From Halorientalis persicus (GTDB lineage: Archaea > Halobacteriota > Halobacteria > Halobacteriales > Haloarculaceae): 38,032 nt of DNA. The translations under genes and the position numbers were made by a program. Location of the stretch: positions 1 to 38,032 of the forward strand of contig NZ_FOCX01000030.1 in the NCBI RefSeq assembly GCF_900110215.1, given 5' to 3'. This document shows, in pieces, positions 1 to 8,614 of the stretch; within the stretch, counting starts at the first letter, position 1; each line of letters begins with the position of its first letter. A model generated the notes under the pieces. It saw nothing but the letters and a program-made list of their open reading frames with translations, made no database searches and was not told where the DNA came from.

Positions 1-297
1 GACCTTCGAAGCCTGGCCGCTGACAAAGGCTATGATGACATGAGCTTCCGCGAGGAGCTCCGAAACGCCGGGATTCGTCCGCTGATCAAGCACCGTGTCT
101 TCGCTCCTTACGATCACGCACACAACGCGCGAATAGACGACGAGCTCTATGGTCAGCGATCACAGACCGAGTCCGTCAACTCCTCAATCAAGCGCTCGCA
201 CGGCTCCGCCGTCCGAGCGCGTGACTGGTTCCGCCAGTTCCGGGAAATAACGCTCATAGCCGGCGTTTACAACGTGGAGCAGGCAATTGAACGCTGA
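1..297 (+). CDS. IS5-family DDE transposase, C-terminal part
   Basis: The frame is open from base 1 to the TGA ending at 297, so the protein enters from the left. It has the DKGYD stretch, a conserved segment of IS5-type transposases, followed by the IS4/IS5 signature Y-x2-R-x3-E-x6-K (Y of YGQR to K of SIKR), which contains the catalytic Glu. The tail (WFRQFREITLIAGVYNVEQA) matches my recollection of haloarchaeal IS5 transposases. The C-terminus appears intact, so this copy may be a functional element. It has the same orientation as the transposase start at 37795. Confidence 0.9.
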   Translation, partial: DLRSLAADKGYDDMSFREELRNAGIRPLIKHRVFAPYDHAHNARIDDELYGQRSQTESVNSSIKRSHGSAVRARDWFRQFREITLIAGVYNVEQAIER

Positions 298-314
298 AAC
301 GCCGAAATTCGCCG

Positions 315-328
315 GATTCAATTGAGCC
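315..328 (+). repeat. IS right terminal inverted repeat
   Basis: GATTCAATTGAGCC is the reverse complement, with one mismatch, of GGCTCTATTGAATC at 37718-37731. Each repeat lies just outside a transposase end of the same family, which fixes the IS edges at 328 and 37718. Confidence 0.8.
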
Positions 329-334
329 TTTCTC
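329..334. repeat. 6-bp TTTCTC abutting the left IS (second copy 37712-37717)
   Basis: TTTCTC follows the right tip of the left IS immediately, and the same six bases precede the left tip of the right IS immediately. A seventh base does not match. It may be a split target-site duplication or chance. Confidence 0.35.
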
Positions 335-905
335 ACGCATGACAGCGCCCAGTTTATCAAGTAACAGTGGCTCGATCGCCGTCTGTTCTCCCTCACCAGT
401 ATAAATGATCACTATCTCCACACGCCTGCCATCAAACCACTCAGAGAGCACGTGGTAGTAGACACTCAGTTGTTTGCAGTACTCCGGCTCTGCCTGCCGG
501 GTACGATCCGTCTTGTAGTCGATAATCTCCGCCGTGTCGACCGTTACGTGAACAAGCCCCGCGATCCCTAAGATCATGACCCACTCGCCGTCTCGACCTC
601 TAGCGGCAAGACGACGGGGCTCTTGTCGTACTCTCGTAGGAGACATTTCCAGAGCACGTCGTAGCGCCATTAGTGATACACGTGTGAATGGGCATAGTCG
701 TCGATCTCAGTGTACAGTTTCCACTGGCGAAGGCTGACGGTATCCTGATAGCAGATGGTGGGACTGTGTCCGGACGACAGCGGAAATCGACCGACATTCA
801 TGTCCGCGAGGATCACAATGGGATACTCCAAGCCCTTTGAAGCGAGGATGCTCTGAACAGTGACTGTGCCCTCGCCAGAGTTGGTGTAATAGAGGAGAGT
901 GAAAT
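329..905 (-). pseudogene. Remnant of UvrD/AddA-type helicase-nuclease (C-terminal part)
   Basis: Reading leftwards from about 905, one frame holds a UvrD motif resembling VxVxSIxASKGLEYPIVIL, followed by DYAHSHVYH, an in-frame TAA at 670-672, and then WRYDVLWKCLLREYDKSP in the same frame until a TGA at 574-576. The protein resumes in another frame with a PD-(D/E)XK core: GLVHVTVD, then IIDYKTD at about 505-525, then EYCKQLSVYYHVL. It stops at the IS edge (328). One stop codon, one frameshift, loss of everything before UvrD motif V and truncation by the IS show that it is dead. The layout (helicase motif, then IIDYKT nuclease) parallels the intact AddA-like gene at 30284, but the sequence is clearly diverged, so it is not a recent copy. 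Confidence 0.75.
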
Positions 906-966
906 ACGATATCAATATGAAGGGGAGTGTCTGCTGTTGTGAATTGAGCGCTCTCAACTGGGACAA

Positions 967-976
967 GGTTATTTTG
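967..976 (+). promoter_or_regulatory. Possible TATA box of the mcrB-like gene
   Basis: The AT-rich TTATTTT at 969-975 lies about 28 bp before the ATG at 1000. This spacing would give a leaderless or nearly leaderless transcript, common in haloarchaea. There is no independent support. Confidence 0.4.
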
Positions 977-999
977 CCCGTTCTGTTAATACCGAGGAT

Positions 1000-3339
1000 A
1001 TGGTTAATGTGGTTTCAGTAGGGGAATTCGATCTTGACGAAGGGGCCCTCCACGCGGCTGCCGATACGTACCTCGATTTCAAAACAGCTGATGCGGACCA
1101 GGGGAATTGGAATCGAGAGGTACTGAATAGCGGCCATTCGTGGCTCAATCAACGGGACCTGACTGCGGACACGGTATCGGAATACACATCGGAACTGAGA
1201 GAAGCAACGGGAGATGATCACCCAATTCTGTCCGAGGAAGACTTCGATAACCTGGAGGAGAAGGTAGCTGACGACGCTGGAAATTTCGTCGAGGACCTGG
1301 TAGCGCTATTCGAAGATGAGAGTTCACTCGAAGATCGCATCGAGCGATTCAGGACGAATCAAGATATAGATCTCCCGGTCATTAGTGCTCTCTTGACGAC
1401 TTCCGACCCCGACCAATATGTACTATACGACGAGGAAGGCTTTGAGACGCTCATTCGTTACTTCACTGGGTTGCACGGTCCCGATCTCGGCGATCTCTCT
1501 GTCGGGAAAAGATACGAGCTCTATCGGGACTACTGTTCAACAATCCAGACGGACGTTTTGAGCGAGAAACTCGCTGACGCCACGCTCCAAGACGCTCAAG
1601 AGTTCGTAGGTACTGTAACGCACTCGGCGGAATGTAGATACAACTTCATTCTCAGATACCTCTTCAGACACACTAGCCGGTTAGAGGAATTCAAGGACGA
1701 AACCTCTGTGTTCCTCGACGAAATTCGCACGCTACCACAGGCATTTCTCAGAGAACAGCTTGAGGCGTACGAAGGACGCCAGAAAATAGCCAAAATCCGG
1801 TACGATGTGCTCGATGCCATCCTTGACGATGCATCCGTAGATATCGACGAAATCGCCGCACAAGAGAATGCAAACCACGAGAAGAACATCATGAACTCGT
1901 GGGACGACTATAAGATCCTCGCTCAGATTTATTACAACTATGCCAAAGACCGTGTAGAGGCGTATATCGAGGATTTGCTCGATTATCTACGAAACGAAAT
2001 AGACGCTGACCAACTGTCTACTCACTACGTCACCTACCAGGGCGCAACCAACATCCCGAGTACTTGCTCGTGGGCTGTTCTGTATCCGAGCGTTCTCGGA
2101 GATCACAAATCGGCATATCAACTGTACATCTATTTCTATCCCAACGAGATTGAATACGGGATCGATAACGGGAGCGACGTCCCTCGAAAGGAATACGATG
2201 ACGAGTCGTTCGAGTCTGAAGACGAAATATCGATCCAGAGCGTGGTCGAAGCGTACAGAGAACGGTTGGACACGTTCTGGAGGTGGAACGAAGAACTGAT
2301 CGAAGAACCGGACTCCGCCGAGTACGACGAGTTACTGTGGTTCGAGACCGTCGAAAAACATCTTCAGCGCAAGAAACAGATCGTTTTCCACGGCCCGCCA
2401 GGAACCGGGAAGACCTATGGAGCGCTCAACTTCGCCAAGTGGTGGATAGACCGGGGGCTGGACGAGCAAGACCACTTCGACGACGCTGTCGAGGACCGCC
2501 TTCGGATGGTAACGTTCCATCCGACGTTTTCGTATGAAGACTTCATCGAGGGGATAACGGCGAAAACCCGTGACGGCGACCTCGTGTACGAACCCGAGGC
2601 TGGCGTGTTCAAGGAGATGGCTGAGGACGCCGTCGAGGCCTACGAAGACGCCGACTCGAAAGCAGATGCCCCCAGATACATCCTCATCATCGACGAAGTG
2701 AACCGGGGAAACATCCCGAAGATCTTCGGTGAGACGATCACCCTCATCGAGAACGACAAGCGACTCGGCGAGCCGAACGAGATGAGAGATGAGCTGCCAC
2801 ATTCAGAGGACCGGCTCGTAGTGCCCCCGAACCTCTACATCATCGGGACGATGAACACGGCCGATCGGTCAATCGCCCTCGTCGATGCCGCGATACGTCG
2901 GCGATTCCGGTTTCGACACTTCCCGCCGAACTACGAAGTTCTCTACGACGAGCTTGGCTTCGATGGTGAACAGGACGTCAAAACCAAGGCGTCAGTCGAA
3001 GAGGGAGAAGACCTCGGTGCTCTCTCCATCCTCGCACTCAGTGCTATCAACGAACGTATCCGGGACAGTGGGAACCTCGGGAAAGGCAAACAGGTTGGTC
3101 ACTCCTACCTCATCGGTGGGACCACGGACGAGCGTCTCGTAGAGTCCTGGAAGAACGAGATACTCCCTCTGCTCGATGAGTACTACTTTGGAGACATGGA
3201 GCGGCTCAAAGAGCACATATTCGATGGCGGGGGTGAGAGCCTATTCAACTGGAAGGAACAGCGGATCGCCGATTTCGATTCCGACGCTCTCCGTGCTGCG
3301 CTTTCCGAACTCGTTGGCGAGGATGGTGAAGTGGAGTGA
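1000..3339 (+). CDS. mcrB: McrB-type AAA+ GTPase, modification-dependent restriction
   Basis: This is the motor subunit of a type IV McrBC-like system; McrB hexamers bind modified DNA, hydrolyse GTP and recruit the McrC nuclease. The AAA_5-type domain occupies roughly residues 440-740: Walker A GPPGTGKT at 465-472, Walker B with the McrB hallmark DEVNRGN at 565-571, and the family NxxD motif in MNTAD from residue 618, then a D-x-AIRRRF segment and a QVGHSYL region. The first 440 residues are helical and acidic; residues about 340-400 loosely resemble the DUF3578 (McrB N-terminal) domain, which may recognise DNA, but this is uncertain. At 779 aa it is longer than E. coli McrB (about 460 aa). 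The ATG at 1000 is preceded by GAGG and a TATA-like box. Its stop overlaps the next start (GTGA). Confidence 0.9.
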   Translation: MVNVVSVGEFDLDEGALHAAADTYLDFKTADADQGNWNREVLNSGHSWLNQRDLTADTVSEYTSELREATGDDHPILSEEDFDNLEEKVADDAGNFVEDLVALFEDESSLEDRIERFRTNQDIDLPVISALLTTSDPDQYVLYDEEGFETLIRYFTGLHGPDLGDLSVGKRYELYRDYCSTIQTDVLSEKLADATLQDAQEFVGTVTHSAECRYNFILRYLFRHTSRLEEFKDETSVFLDEIRTLPQAFLREQLEAYEGRQKIAKIRYDVLDAILDDASVDIDEIAAQENANHEKNIMNSWDDYKILAQIYYNYAKDRVEAYIEDLLDYLRNEIDADQLSTHYVTYQGATNIPSTCSWAVLYPSVLGDHKSAYQLYIYFYPNEIEYGIDNGSDVPRKEYDDESFESEDEISIQSVVEAYRERLDTFWRWNEELIEEPDSAEYDELLWFETVEKHLQRKKQIVFHGPPGTGKTYGALNFAKWWIDRGLDEQDHFDDAVEDRLRMVTFHPTFSYEDFIEGITAKTRDGDLVYEPEAGVFKEMAEDAVEAYEDADSKADAPRYILIIDEVNRGNIPKIFGETITLIENDKRLGEPNEMRDELPHSEDRLVVPPNLYIIGTMNTADRSIALVDAAIRRRFRFRHFPPNYEVLYDELGFDGEQDVKTKASVEEGEDLGALSILALSAINERIRDSGNLGKGKQVGHSYLIGGTTDERLVESWKNEILPLLDEYYFGDMERLKEHIFDGGGESLFNWKEQRIADFDSDALRAALSELVGEDGEVE

Positions 3340-4538
3340 CAACGACTGACCTGATAGAACTGTCCGAGTACGACGAATCAGACCCAATCGACCTGTCCGA
3401 TGACGATATCGAGATGATCGAATCACAGGTCGATGGATTACGAGTGGAGTACAGACGAGGCAAACAGGTCGTACTGCACACGGATCATCGAGTCGGAGTC
3501 GTTGCCCTCCCCGATGGACCCACTATTGAGATACAACCGAAAATCGGAGAGCCGAACCTAGTCACGCTGCTACGATACGCAAACGGGACAGAACCAACCC
3601 ACCTCTCACACGAAACGGAACTCGAAAGCGGGACGAATTTTGTGGACACGGTAGCAGCCCTGTTTCTCGAAGAACTAGAAGCAGTTCTGTCTCAGGGCCT
3701 TAGGAGAGAGTACGTCGATGTAGAAGGAACAGAAGAGTATCTCCGGGGCAGATTGAACGTCCAGAGACAGCTTGCAGGAGGTCCCGGTAAGACGGATTTC
3801 GAGTGCGATTACGACGAATTCACCTACGATACCACGCTAAACCAGACGATTCTCTGCGTTGCGAACACGCTGTCGTCGCTGGTGGATAGCACCGAGATCG
3901 CTGGCGAATTACGCGAATACGAATCGCGGCTCAGACGACGAGTGACGCTCCGCGAAGTTTCGATCGAGGAAGCCGAACGGATCGAACTGACTCGCCTTAC
4001 TGATTACTATGAGAAGGTTCTGGCCTTGTCTCGCCTCGTGCTGAAACACATCTACATCGAAGACATCGTCGCCGGTGAGGGTGCATCGTACTCCCTGTTG
4101 ATCGGAATGAATGACGTGTTCGAAAAGGTAGTGGAGAGATCAGCACGAGAAACCGTGGACGAACGAGATGGCTGGAGCGTAGAAGGGCAGGCTCGAACCG
4201 ACAATCTACTCAGAGGAAATCCGTCGATTCGTATGCGACCTGATTTCGTAGTCAAACGCCACGGTGAGCCAGTATTGGTCGGGGACGCCAAGTGGAAGAC
4301 CAAAGTCAAGAATAACGACGTCTATCAGGTCGTAGCGTACCAGACAGCCTATGATGCGCCGGGTGTGCTGGTCTATCCAGACAACGATGGTGCTGTCGAG
4401 AATGACTACTCCGTGAAGAACGGGTATAGTTTAGCGATGTTGGAGCTACCGACCGGGGTGAATACTACAGATGTTGGTGAATTCGGTCGAGAAATCGCTG
4501 AGCGATTTTTCGCTTTTCTCTCCCGGACCCTGGGTTGA
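3336..4538 (+). CDS. mcrC: McrC-type PD-(D/E)XK nuclease subunit
   Basis: This is the nuclease partner of the preceding McrB-like protein. It starts with GTG at 3336, overlapping the mcrB stop codon by four bases (GTGA), a clear sign of translational coupling. The N-terminal third resembles the McrC beta-rich domain (VALPDGPTIEIQPKIG, then a helical segment). The PD-(D/E)XK active site is visible in the C-terminal half: D303 in MRPDFVV, then D317 and K319 in GDAKWK, spaced D-x13-D-x-K. The 400-aa length is normal for McrC. No truncation or missing catalytic residue was seen, so the pair is probably functional. Confidence 0.9.
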   Translation: MTTTDLIELSEYDESDPIDLSDDDIEMIESQVDGLRVEYRRGKQVVLHTDHRVGVVALPDGPTIEIQPKIGEPNLVTLLRYANGTEPTHLSHETELESGTNFVDTVAALFLEELEAVLSQGLRREYVDVEGTEEYLRGRLNVQRQLAGGPGKTDFECDYDEFTYDTTLNQTILCVANTLSSLVDSTEIAGELREYESRLRRRVTLREVSIEEAERIELTRLTDYYEKVLALSRLVLKHIYIEDIVAGEGASYSLLIGMNDVFEKVVERSARETVDERDGWSVEGQARTDNLLRGNPSIRMRPDFVVKRHGEPVLVGDAKWKTKVKNNDVYQVVAYQTAYDAPGVLVYPDNDGAVENDYSVKNGYSLAMLELPTGVNTTDVGEFGREIAERFFAFLSRTLG

Positions 4539-4698
4539 TAACACGGAGAGAGGAGTCGTGAGCTCTGGAACCGGATTCCCTTTTGATCGGAGTTGTAGCC
4601 GCGGGCCTCATGAGCTTCTGACTGGAGCTTTGTTGAGGAGAGTCAAACCAAATTAGGAATCCTATCGTGTGTAGCAGGGATCTGATCTTGGATCGATC

Positions 4699-5643
4699 TC
4701 AGAGTGAATCTCGGACTAAATCGTCGAACTCAATCAGTATCTGCTCAGGAACAAACTGTTCGAAGGCTACCCACCCGTCCGGAAATCCAATTGTTACTCG
4801 CGGATGTAGCGGTTCGCCGTGTTCCATCGAGCGGACGTCAGTCGGGACGGTGACGAGTCCCGATGCCGCGTTGAGTTCCGTGTCACCACGCTGGAGAAGG
4901 TCCTCGACAATCGCGTCAGTGCGAACGTCGGTTACGGTCCCAGCTTCTGGGTCCTTTGACCGGACCTCAATCTCTCGCGAACTGTCTCGTGGGTTCGTAT
5001 TCCTCAACCGAAGCGTCGAATATCCATCAACACAGGCGTCTTCGAACCGTCCACGGAATCCGGTGTCGAGAAACGAAATTCGGGTTGCGTCATCCAGGCC
5101 AAGATAACTTAGCACTGCCTGGAGGGTTGCGTCAGCGGTACCGTCGTCGGAAGCCCGAACGGCGAGGAGCTGGGTCCTCGGTTTGAACGTCGCGACCGTC
5201 GTCGGTCGGGTTTCCTTCGAGATCGTCAGTTGGGTCTGTGACCCAGTGTCGGGGACGTTGCAGACAACGTAGATACGGTCGTGGTCTCTGATGGCTGTCT
5301 GGACTTCGGGTCCATACGCACCTGGAGAACCTACGTCACCGACTTGGCCAGTCGCTCCGTCCGGTGAAACCTGGCGCAGACCATCGATCTTGTAGTAGTA
5401 GACTGTCTGGTCACCTGCAAAGCGGAGCTGTGACGCCGCCCGTCGGAGTTCGATCTGGGAGAGTTCGTCGAGTGTGTCGGCGAAACTCCTGTCGTCGACA
5501 TCGATGGGGATATCAGCCGCTTGAAGGACGCGACGACGGGCAGCCTGCGAGGGGAGATCTCGAATGAGTTCTTGTGGTGACGCGTCGTTTTGCGTCGGAT
5601 CAATTGGTAAATCCACGTAGTGCGAACACCTGTCCGTGAGCAA
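4699..5643 (-). CDS. Unrecognised 314-aa protein
   Basis: I do not recognise this protein. It is acidic, soluble and has no transmembrane segment or obvious catalytic motif. It lies in antisense orientation between the mcrBC pair and the first DUF1156 methylase, and its start region is divergent from the methylase promoter. There is no ATG near the 5' end: the longest frame starts with TTG at 5643, with a GAGGA ribosome-binding-like stretch four to five bases upstream; an alternative is GTG at 5616 (giving V/M-DLPIDPTQND). The long frame and haloarchaeal-like acidic composition make it a real gene. Its position suggests, without proof, an accessory or regulatory role in the defence cluster. 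Confidence 0.7.
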   Translation of the reverse strand: MLTDRCSHYVDLPIDPTQNDASPQELIRDLPSQAARRRVLQAADIPIDVDDRSFADTLDELSQIELRRAASQLRFAGDQTVYYYKIDGLRQVSPDGATGQVGDVGSPGAYGPEVQTAIRDHDRIYVVCNVPDTGSQTQLTISKETRPTTVATFKPRTQLLAVRASDDGTADATLQAVLSYLGLDDATRISFLDTGFRGRFEDACVDGYSTLRLRNTNPRDSSREIEVRSKDPEAGTVTDVRTDAIVEDLLQRGDTELNAASGLVTVPTDVRSMEHGEPLHPRVTIGFPDGWVAFEQFVPEQILIEFDDLVRDSL

Positions 5644-5699
5644 TAGTCCTCAGTTGATGAAATAGGTATTTCGGAGAGGAACTTTGAGACGGCAGTTAC

Positions 5700-5712
5700 G
5701 TATTTTTATATG
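5700..5712 (+). promoter_or_regulatory. TATA box of DUF1156 methylase 1
   Basis: GTATTTTTATATGG lies about 38 bp upstream of the ATG at 5745, giving a predicted leader of around 10 nt. The block TTTATATGGCTC is repeated as TTTATGTGGCTC at nearly the same distance before methylase 3 (20049-20062). The AT core is close to palindromic and could also serve the divergent gene ending at 4699. Confidence 0.55.
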
Positions 5713-5744
5713 GCTCCTGCGGAAAGCCTTCGTAAGGCTGACTC

Positions 5745-8414
5745 ATGTCTGAGCAGGAACAATCTAAGCGGTCGGAGGGTCGTCCTGAGCTTCCTATTGA
5801 GCGTGGCTTCCCGATTGAGCGAGTAAACGAGATCGCTGAGAAGGAGGGCCGAGCAAAACAATGGTATCGCCCTGTCTATACGATGCACAAGTGGTGGGCT
5901 CGGAGGCCAGGATGTCTTTTCCGTGCGATTACGCTCTATTCGCTCCTTGACGAAAACACGACTCTTGACGATGTTGAGGTATACGAGCCTGGCGAAAACA
6001 AGACGCTGGGCAGTAATGGACTAAGTAAAGAAGATCTCATTAATGCTATTGGCGATGTCTCGATGGATGATCCTGAATCGCTGTGGGATTTCTATCCGAA
6101 AGACATCCGTATCAAGAATAAGAAAATCCTCGATCCGTTTATGGGTGGTGGGACTTCGCTTGTAGAAGCCTCCCGATTCGGCGTTGACTCCGTCGGTGTA
6201 GACCTAAATCCAGTTGCGTGGTTCGTTACCAAGAAGGAACTTGATGCTGGCCAGACCGATGTGGCAGAGTTAGAAGCGGCATTTGAGGAGGTTAAAGAAG
6301 ATGTCGCTGACGATATTCTCCAATACTACCAAACTCCTTGTCCGAATGGCGACCACGACGCCGATGTTATGTACAACTTCTGGGTAATGGAGCTTGATTG
6401 TGTTTCCTGTGGTCACACAGTTCCACTCTTTAAGGACTACCGTGTGGCGAAGGGGCGCTTTGAGAACGATGATAAATATAATGTTCTCTGTCCAGACTGT
6501 GGTACGGTTACGCTCGTTGAGGATTGGCAGGAAGAGAGCGAATGTAATGAATGCGGTAATGAATGGAATCCAAAAGAGGGGAACGTGACTCGGGGTGGCT
6601 ATTATAATTGTCCAGACTGTGGACAGAAGGAGTCTATCATCGACGGTATTGCGGATCAAGGAAAACCAGATACTCGGCTTTATGCTGTTGAATATTACTG
6701 TGAGGATTGTGATCAGCAGGGCCGAAGAAAGAGCGAACACAAAGGGTATAAAAAGGCTGGAGCCGCCGACAAAGCGATCTTCGAAGAAGCAAAACGAGAG
6801 TGGGAGACACGAACCGATCTTCACGAATATGTTCCAGATGAAGCAATCCCTGAAGGAGCTATTACAGCAGCCTCCTCAATTAGTGGAAACGATGTATTCC
6901 GATATGGCTATGAAAGGTGGGAAGAAATGTTTAATGAACGTCAACTTCTTAGCTTTTCGAAGCTGCTAAAACGGATTTCAACTCTCCAAAGCCAAGCAGC
7001 TCAAGAGTACCTTCTGCTCGCATTTACAGACGCTCTTCGGACAAACACTATGATGGTCTCATATGACACAGCGTACAACAAAATAGGTGATTTCTTCCGC
7101 ACAAATACATTTGACCCTGCAACCTATCCTGTTGAGAACAACGTTTGGGGCACTAAATTTGGCCGTGGCACGTTCACATCCAGTTGGGATATGGTCAAGA
7201 GGGGGGTTGAGTACGCAAACGCACCAACTGATCGCTACGTCAACAATGGCGAAAGTGTTGAAACAGATGAATTCGCCCAACCAATTGGCCTAAATTCGGA
7301 GGTATATCAGGACGATATGCGAAATATCACCGCTGAAGACGAGTTTGACGCTGTAATAACTGATCCACCATATTATGATAATATCATCTATTCCGAGGTT
7401 GCTGATTACTTCTACGTTTGGCAAAAAATCCTACTTGAAGAAGAATACCCCGGCTTTGACCTCGACAAGACGCCACGAGCAGAATCTATCGTCACAAACC
7501 CCTACCTCGACAAGACTGCAGAGGACTTCGAGCATGAGATGGGTCAAGCACTAGAGGTTATCAACCGAGCACTCAAAGATGATGGAACACTCGCGTTCAC
7601 GTATCATCATAGTGACGAAGAATCCTGGGGTGAACTCCTTGAATCACTCTGTAACAATGATTTCGAAGTGACGGCGACTTACCCAATCAATTCGGACTTG
7701 ATGAAATTCATTGGTGGCGAAGCCGTCTCGTTCGACATTGTTATTGTAGCCCGGCCGACCGAGGAACGGACACCAATCAGTTGGCGTCGTCTCCGTATTG
7801 AAATTCTCAATCGTCTTGAGGAGATCCAAGAGAGCCTTGAGGAACACCGGGATCTTTCTGAAGGTGACATCGGTGTCGTTGAGATGGGTGCTTGCTTCTC
7901 GGAATACTCCAAACATCACGGAGAGGTCCGCCGAAGTGGTGACATCATGACTGCCAAGGAAGCTGTCCAGGAAATTTACGGGATCATCCAAGACAACGCC
8001 CTCGGCGAGCAGGACATCTTCCTGGCGTTACAACGGAATCGTTCGCCTAGCTATAACGACTTCAACAAACTTCTCCGGCGGAGTGAGGCCTCAGAAGAAG
8101 AGATGCGTGAGAAGGCCCTCTTCCGGATGGAGGGTAACGACTTCATCATCGGCGACTGGAGGGATCAAAAGCGTCAGGCCTACGTCCAAGATAAGGTCAC
8201 CGGCGAGAATGGTGATCTGACTGTCTTAGACAAAGCTCACTTCCTGCGTTACCGTTACGAAGAGGACAAATCGACCAAGGAGTACTTAGAGCGCTGGAAT
8301 ACCGACGATCTTCAGGAACTCTGTGAGGGTCTCGCCGAGGCGACGGGAGACGAGACATATCTGAATATGCTTGGTGTCCACAACACCAATTGGGACGAAT
8401 TCACCGACGAGTAG
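5745..8414 (+). CDS. DUF1156 Zn-ribbon DNA methyltransferase, copy 1
   Basis: This is a COG1743-type DNA methylase, predicted to methylate an exocyclic amino group (adenine N6 most likely). The N-terminus carries the DUF1156 signature (LPIERGFPIERVNEIA then MHKWWARRP). The SAM-binding motif I DPFMGGGT is at residues 130-137 and the catalytic DPPYYDN motif at 540-546. Between them lie several CxxC pairs (for example CVSC, CPDC, CNEC, CEDC) forming Zn-ribbons that probably contact DNA. It is a single transcription unit with its own TATA box, about 200 bp before the DUF499 gene. Its closest relative in the window is copy 3 (near-identical N- and C-terminal blocks such as CEGLAEATGDETYL). The middle of the gene is noticeably AT-richer than its ends and neighbours, suggesting mosaic origin. 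Confidence 0.9.
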   Translation: MSEQEQSKRSEGRPELPIERGFPIERVNEIAEKEGRAKQWYRPVYTMHKWWARRPGCLFRAITLYSLLDENTTLDDVEVYEPGENKTLGSNGLSKEDLINAIGDVSMDDPESLWDFYPKDIRIKNKKILDPFMGGGTSLVEASRFGVDSVGVDLNPVAWFVTKKELDAGQTDVAELEAAFEEVKEDVADDILQYYQTPCPNGDHDADVMYNFWVMELDCVSCGHTVPLFKDYRVAKGRFENDDKYNVLCPDCGTVTLVEDWQEESECNECGNEWNPKEGNVTRGGYYNCPDCGQKESIIDGIADQGKPDTRLYAVEYYCEDCDQQGRRKSEHKGYKKAGAADKAIFEEAKREWETRTDLHEYVPDEAIPEGAITAASSISGNDVFRYGYERWEEMFNERQLLSFSKLLKRISTLQSQAAQEYLLLAFTDALRTNTMMVSYDTAYNKIGDFFRTNTFDPATYPVENNVWGTKFGRGTFTSSWDMVKRGVEYANAPTDRYVNNGESVETDEFAQPIGLNSEVYQDDMRNITAEDEFDAVITDPPYYDNIIYSEVADYFYVWQKILLEEEYPGFDLDKTPRAESIVTNPYLDKTAEDFEHEMGQALEVINRALKDDGTLAFTYHHSDEESWGELLESLCNNDFEVTATYPINSDLMKFIGGEAVSFDIVIVARPTEERTPISWRRLRIEILNRLEEIQESLEEHRDLSEGDIGVVEMGACFSEYSKHHGEVRRSGDIMTAKEAVQEIYGIIQDNALGEQDIFLALQRNRSPSYNDFNKLLRRSEASEEEMREKALFRMEGNDFIIGDWRDQKRQAYVQDKVTGENGDLTVLDKAHFLRYRYEEDKSTKEYLERWNTDDLQELCEGLAEATGDETYLNMLGVHNTNWDEFTDE

Positions 8415-8577
8415 ATCTTTAGTAGAGTTCCTTTCTTCGCCGGCTGAGTCACTAGTTCGAGTTCCAACACCCACCCGCAGTGAAGTGAAAAACATTACCT
8501 TGTGTTTAATACTCTAAAAGCCAATTCCGAACTACCTAAACAGAAATAATAGAACCTGAGAGGATCTTACGATACAT

Positions 8578-8589
8578 ACTTTAATAAGA
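8578..8589 (+). promoter_or_regulatory. TATA box of the DUF499 operon
   Basis: ACTTTAATAAGA is centred about 31 bp before the ATG at 8615, the spacing expected for a leaderless or short-leader haloarchaeal transcript. It is the only good promoter candidate in the 200-bp gap after methylase 1 and would drive the DUF499 ATPase, methylase 2 and the small downstream gene. Confidence 0.5.
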
Positions 8590-8614
8590 TGGTCGGCCAT
8601 CGTGTCGGGTATAC

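Larger units (their letters stand above)
1..328 (+). mobile_element. IS5-family insertion sequence, right part only
   Basis: This is the 3' part of an IS element; its left part lies before the window. It holds the last 98 codons of a transposase and ends in a 14-bp terminal repeat at 315-328. That repeat matches, in inverted orientation and with one mismatch, the left tip of the element at 37718. The IS edge at 328 cuts into the helicase-nuclease remnant on the minus strand. Family assignment rests on the transposase motifs and the terminal repeat; the exact IS name cannot be given without a database. Confidence 0.85.

Noticed and set aside
4539-4698. Short open frame after mcrC
   Set aside because: The frame overlapping 4471-4656 starts inside mcrC, has no start signal and no recognisable protein.
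6270-6824. Hydrophobic minus-strand frame suggesting a membrane protein
   Set aside because: It is the antisense of the Zn-ribbon region of methylase 1; hydrophobicity arises from the complement of acidic codons. The same antisense pattern appears opposite copy 3.
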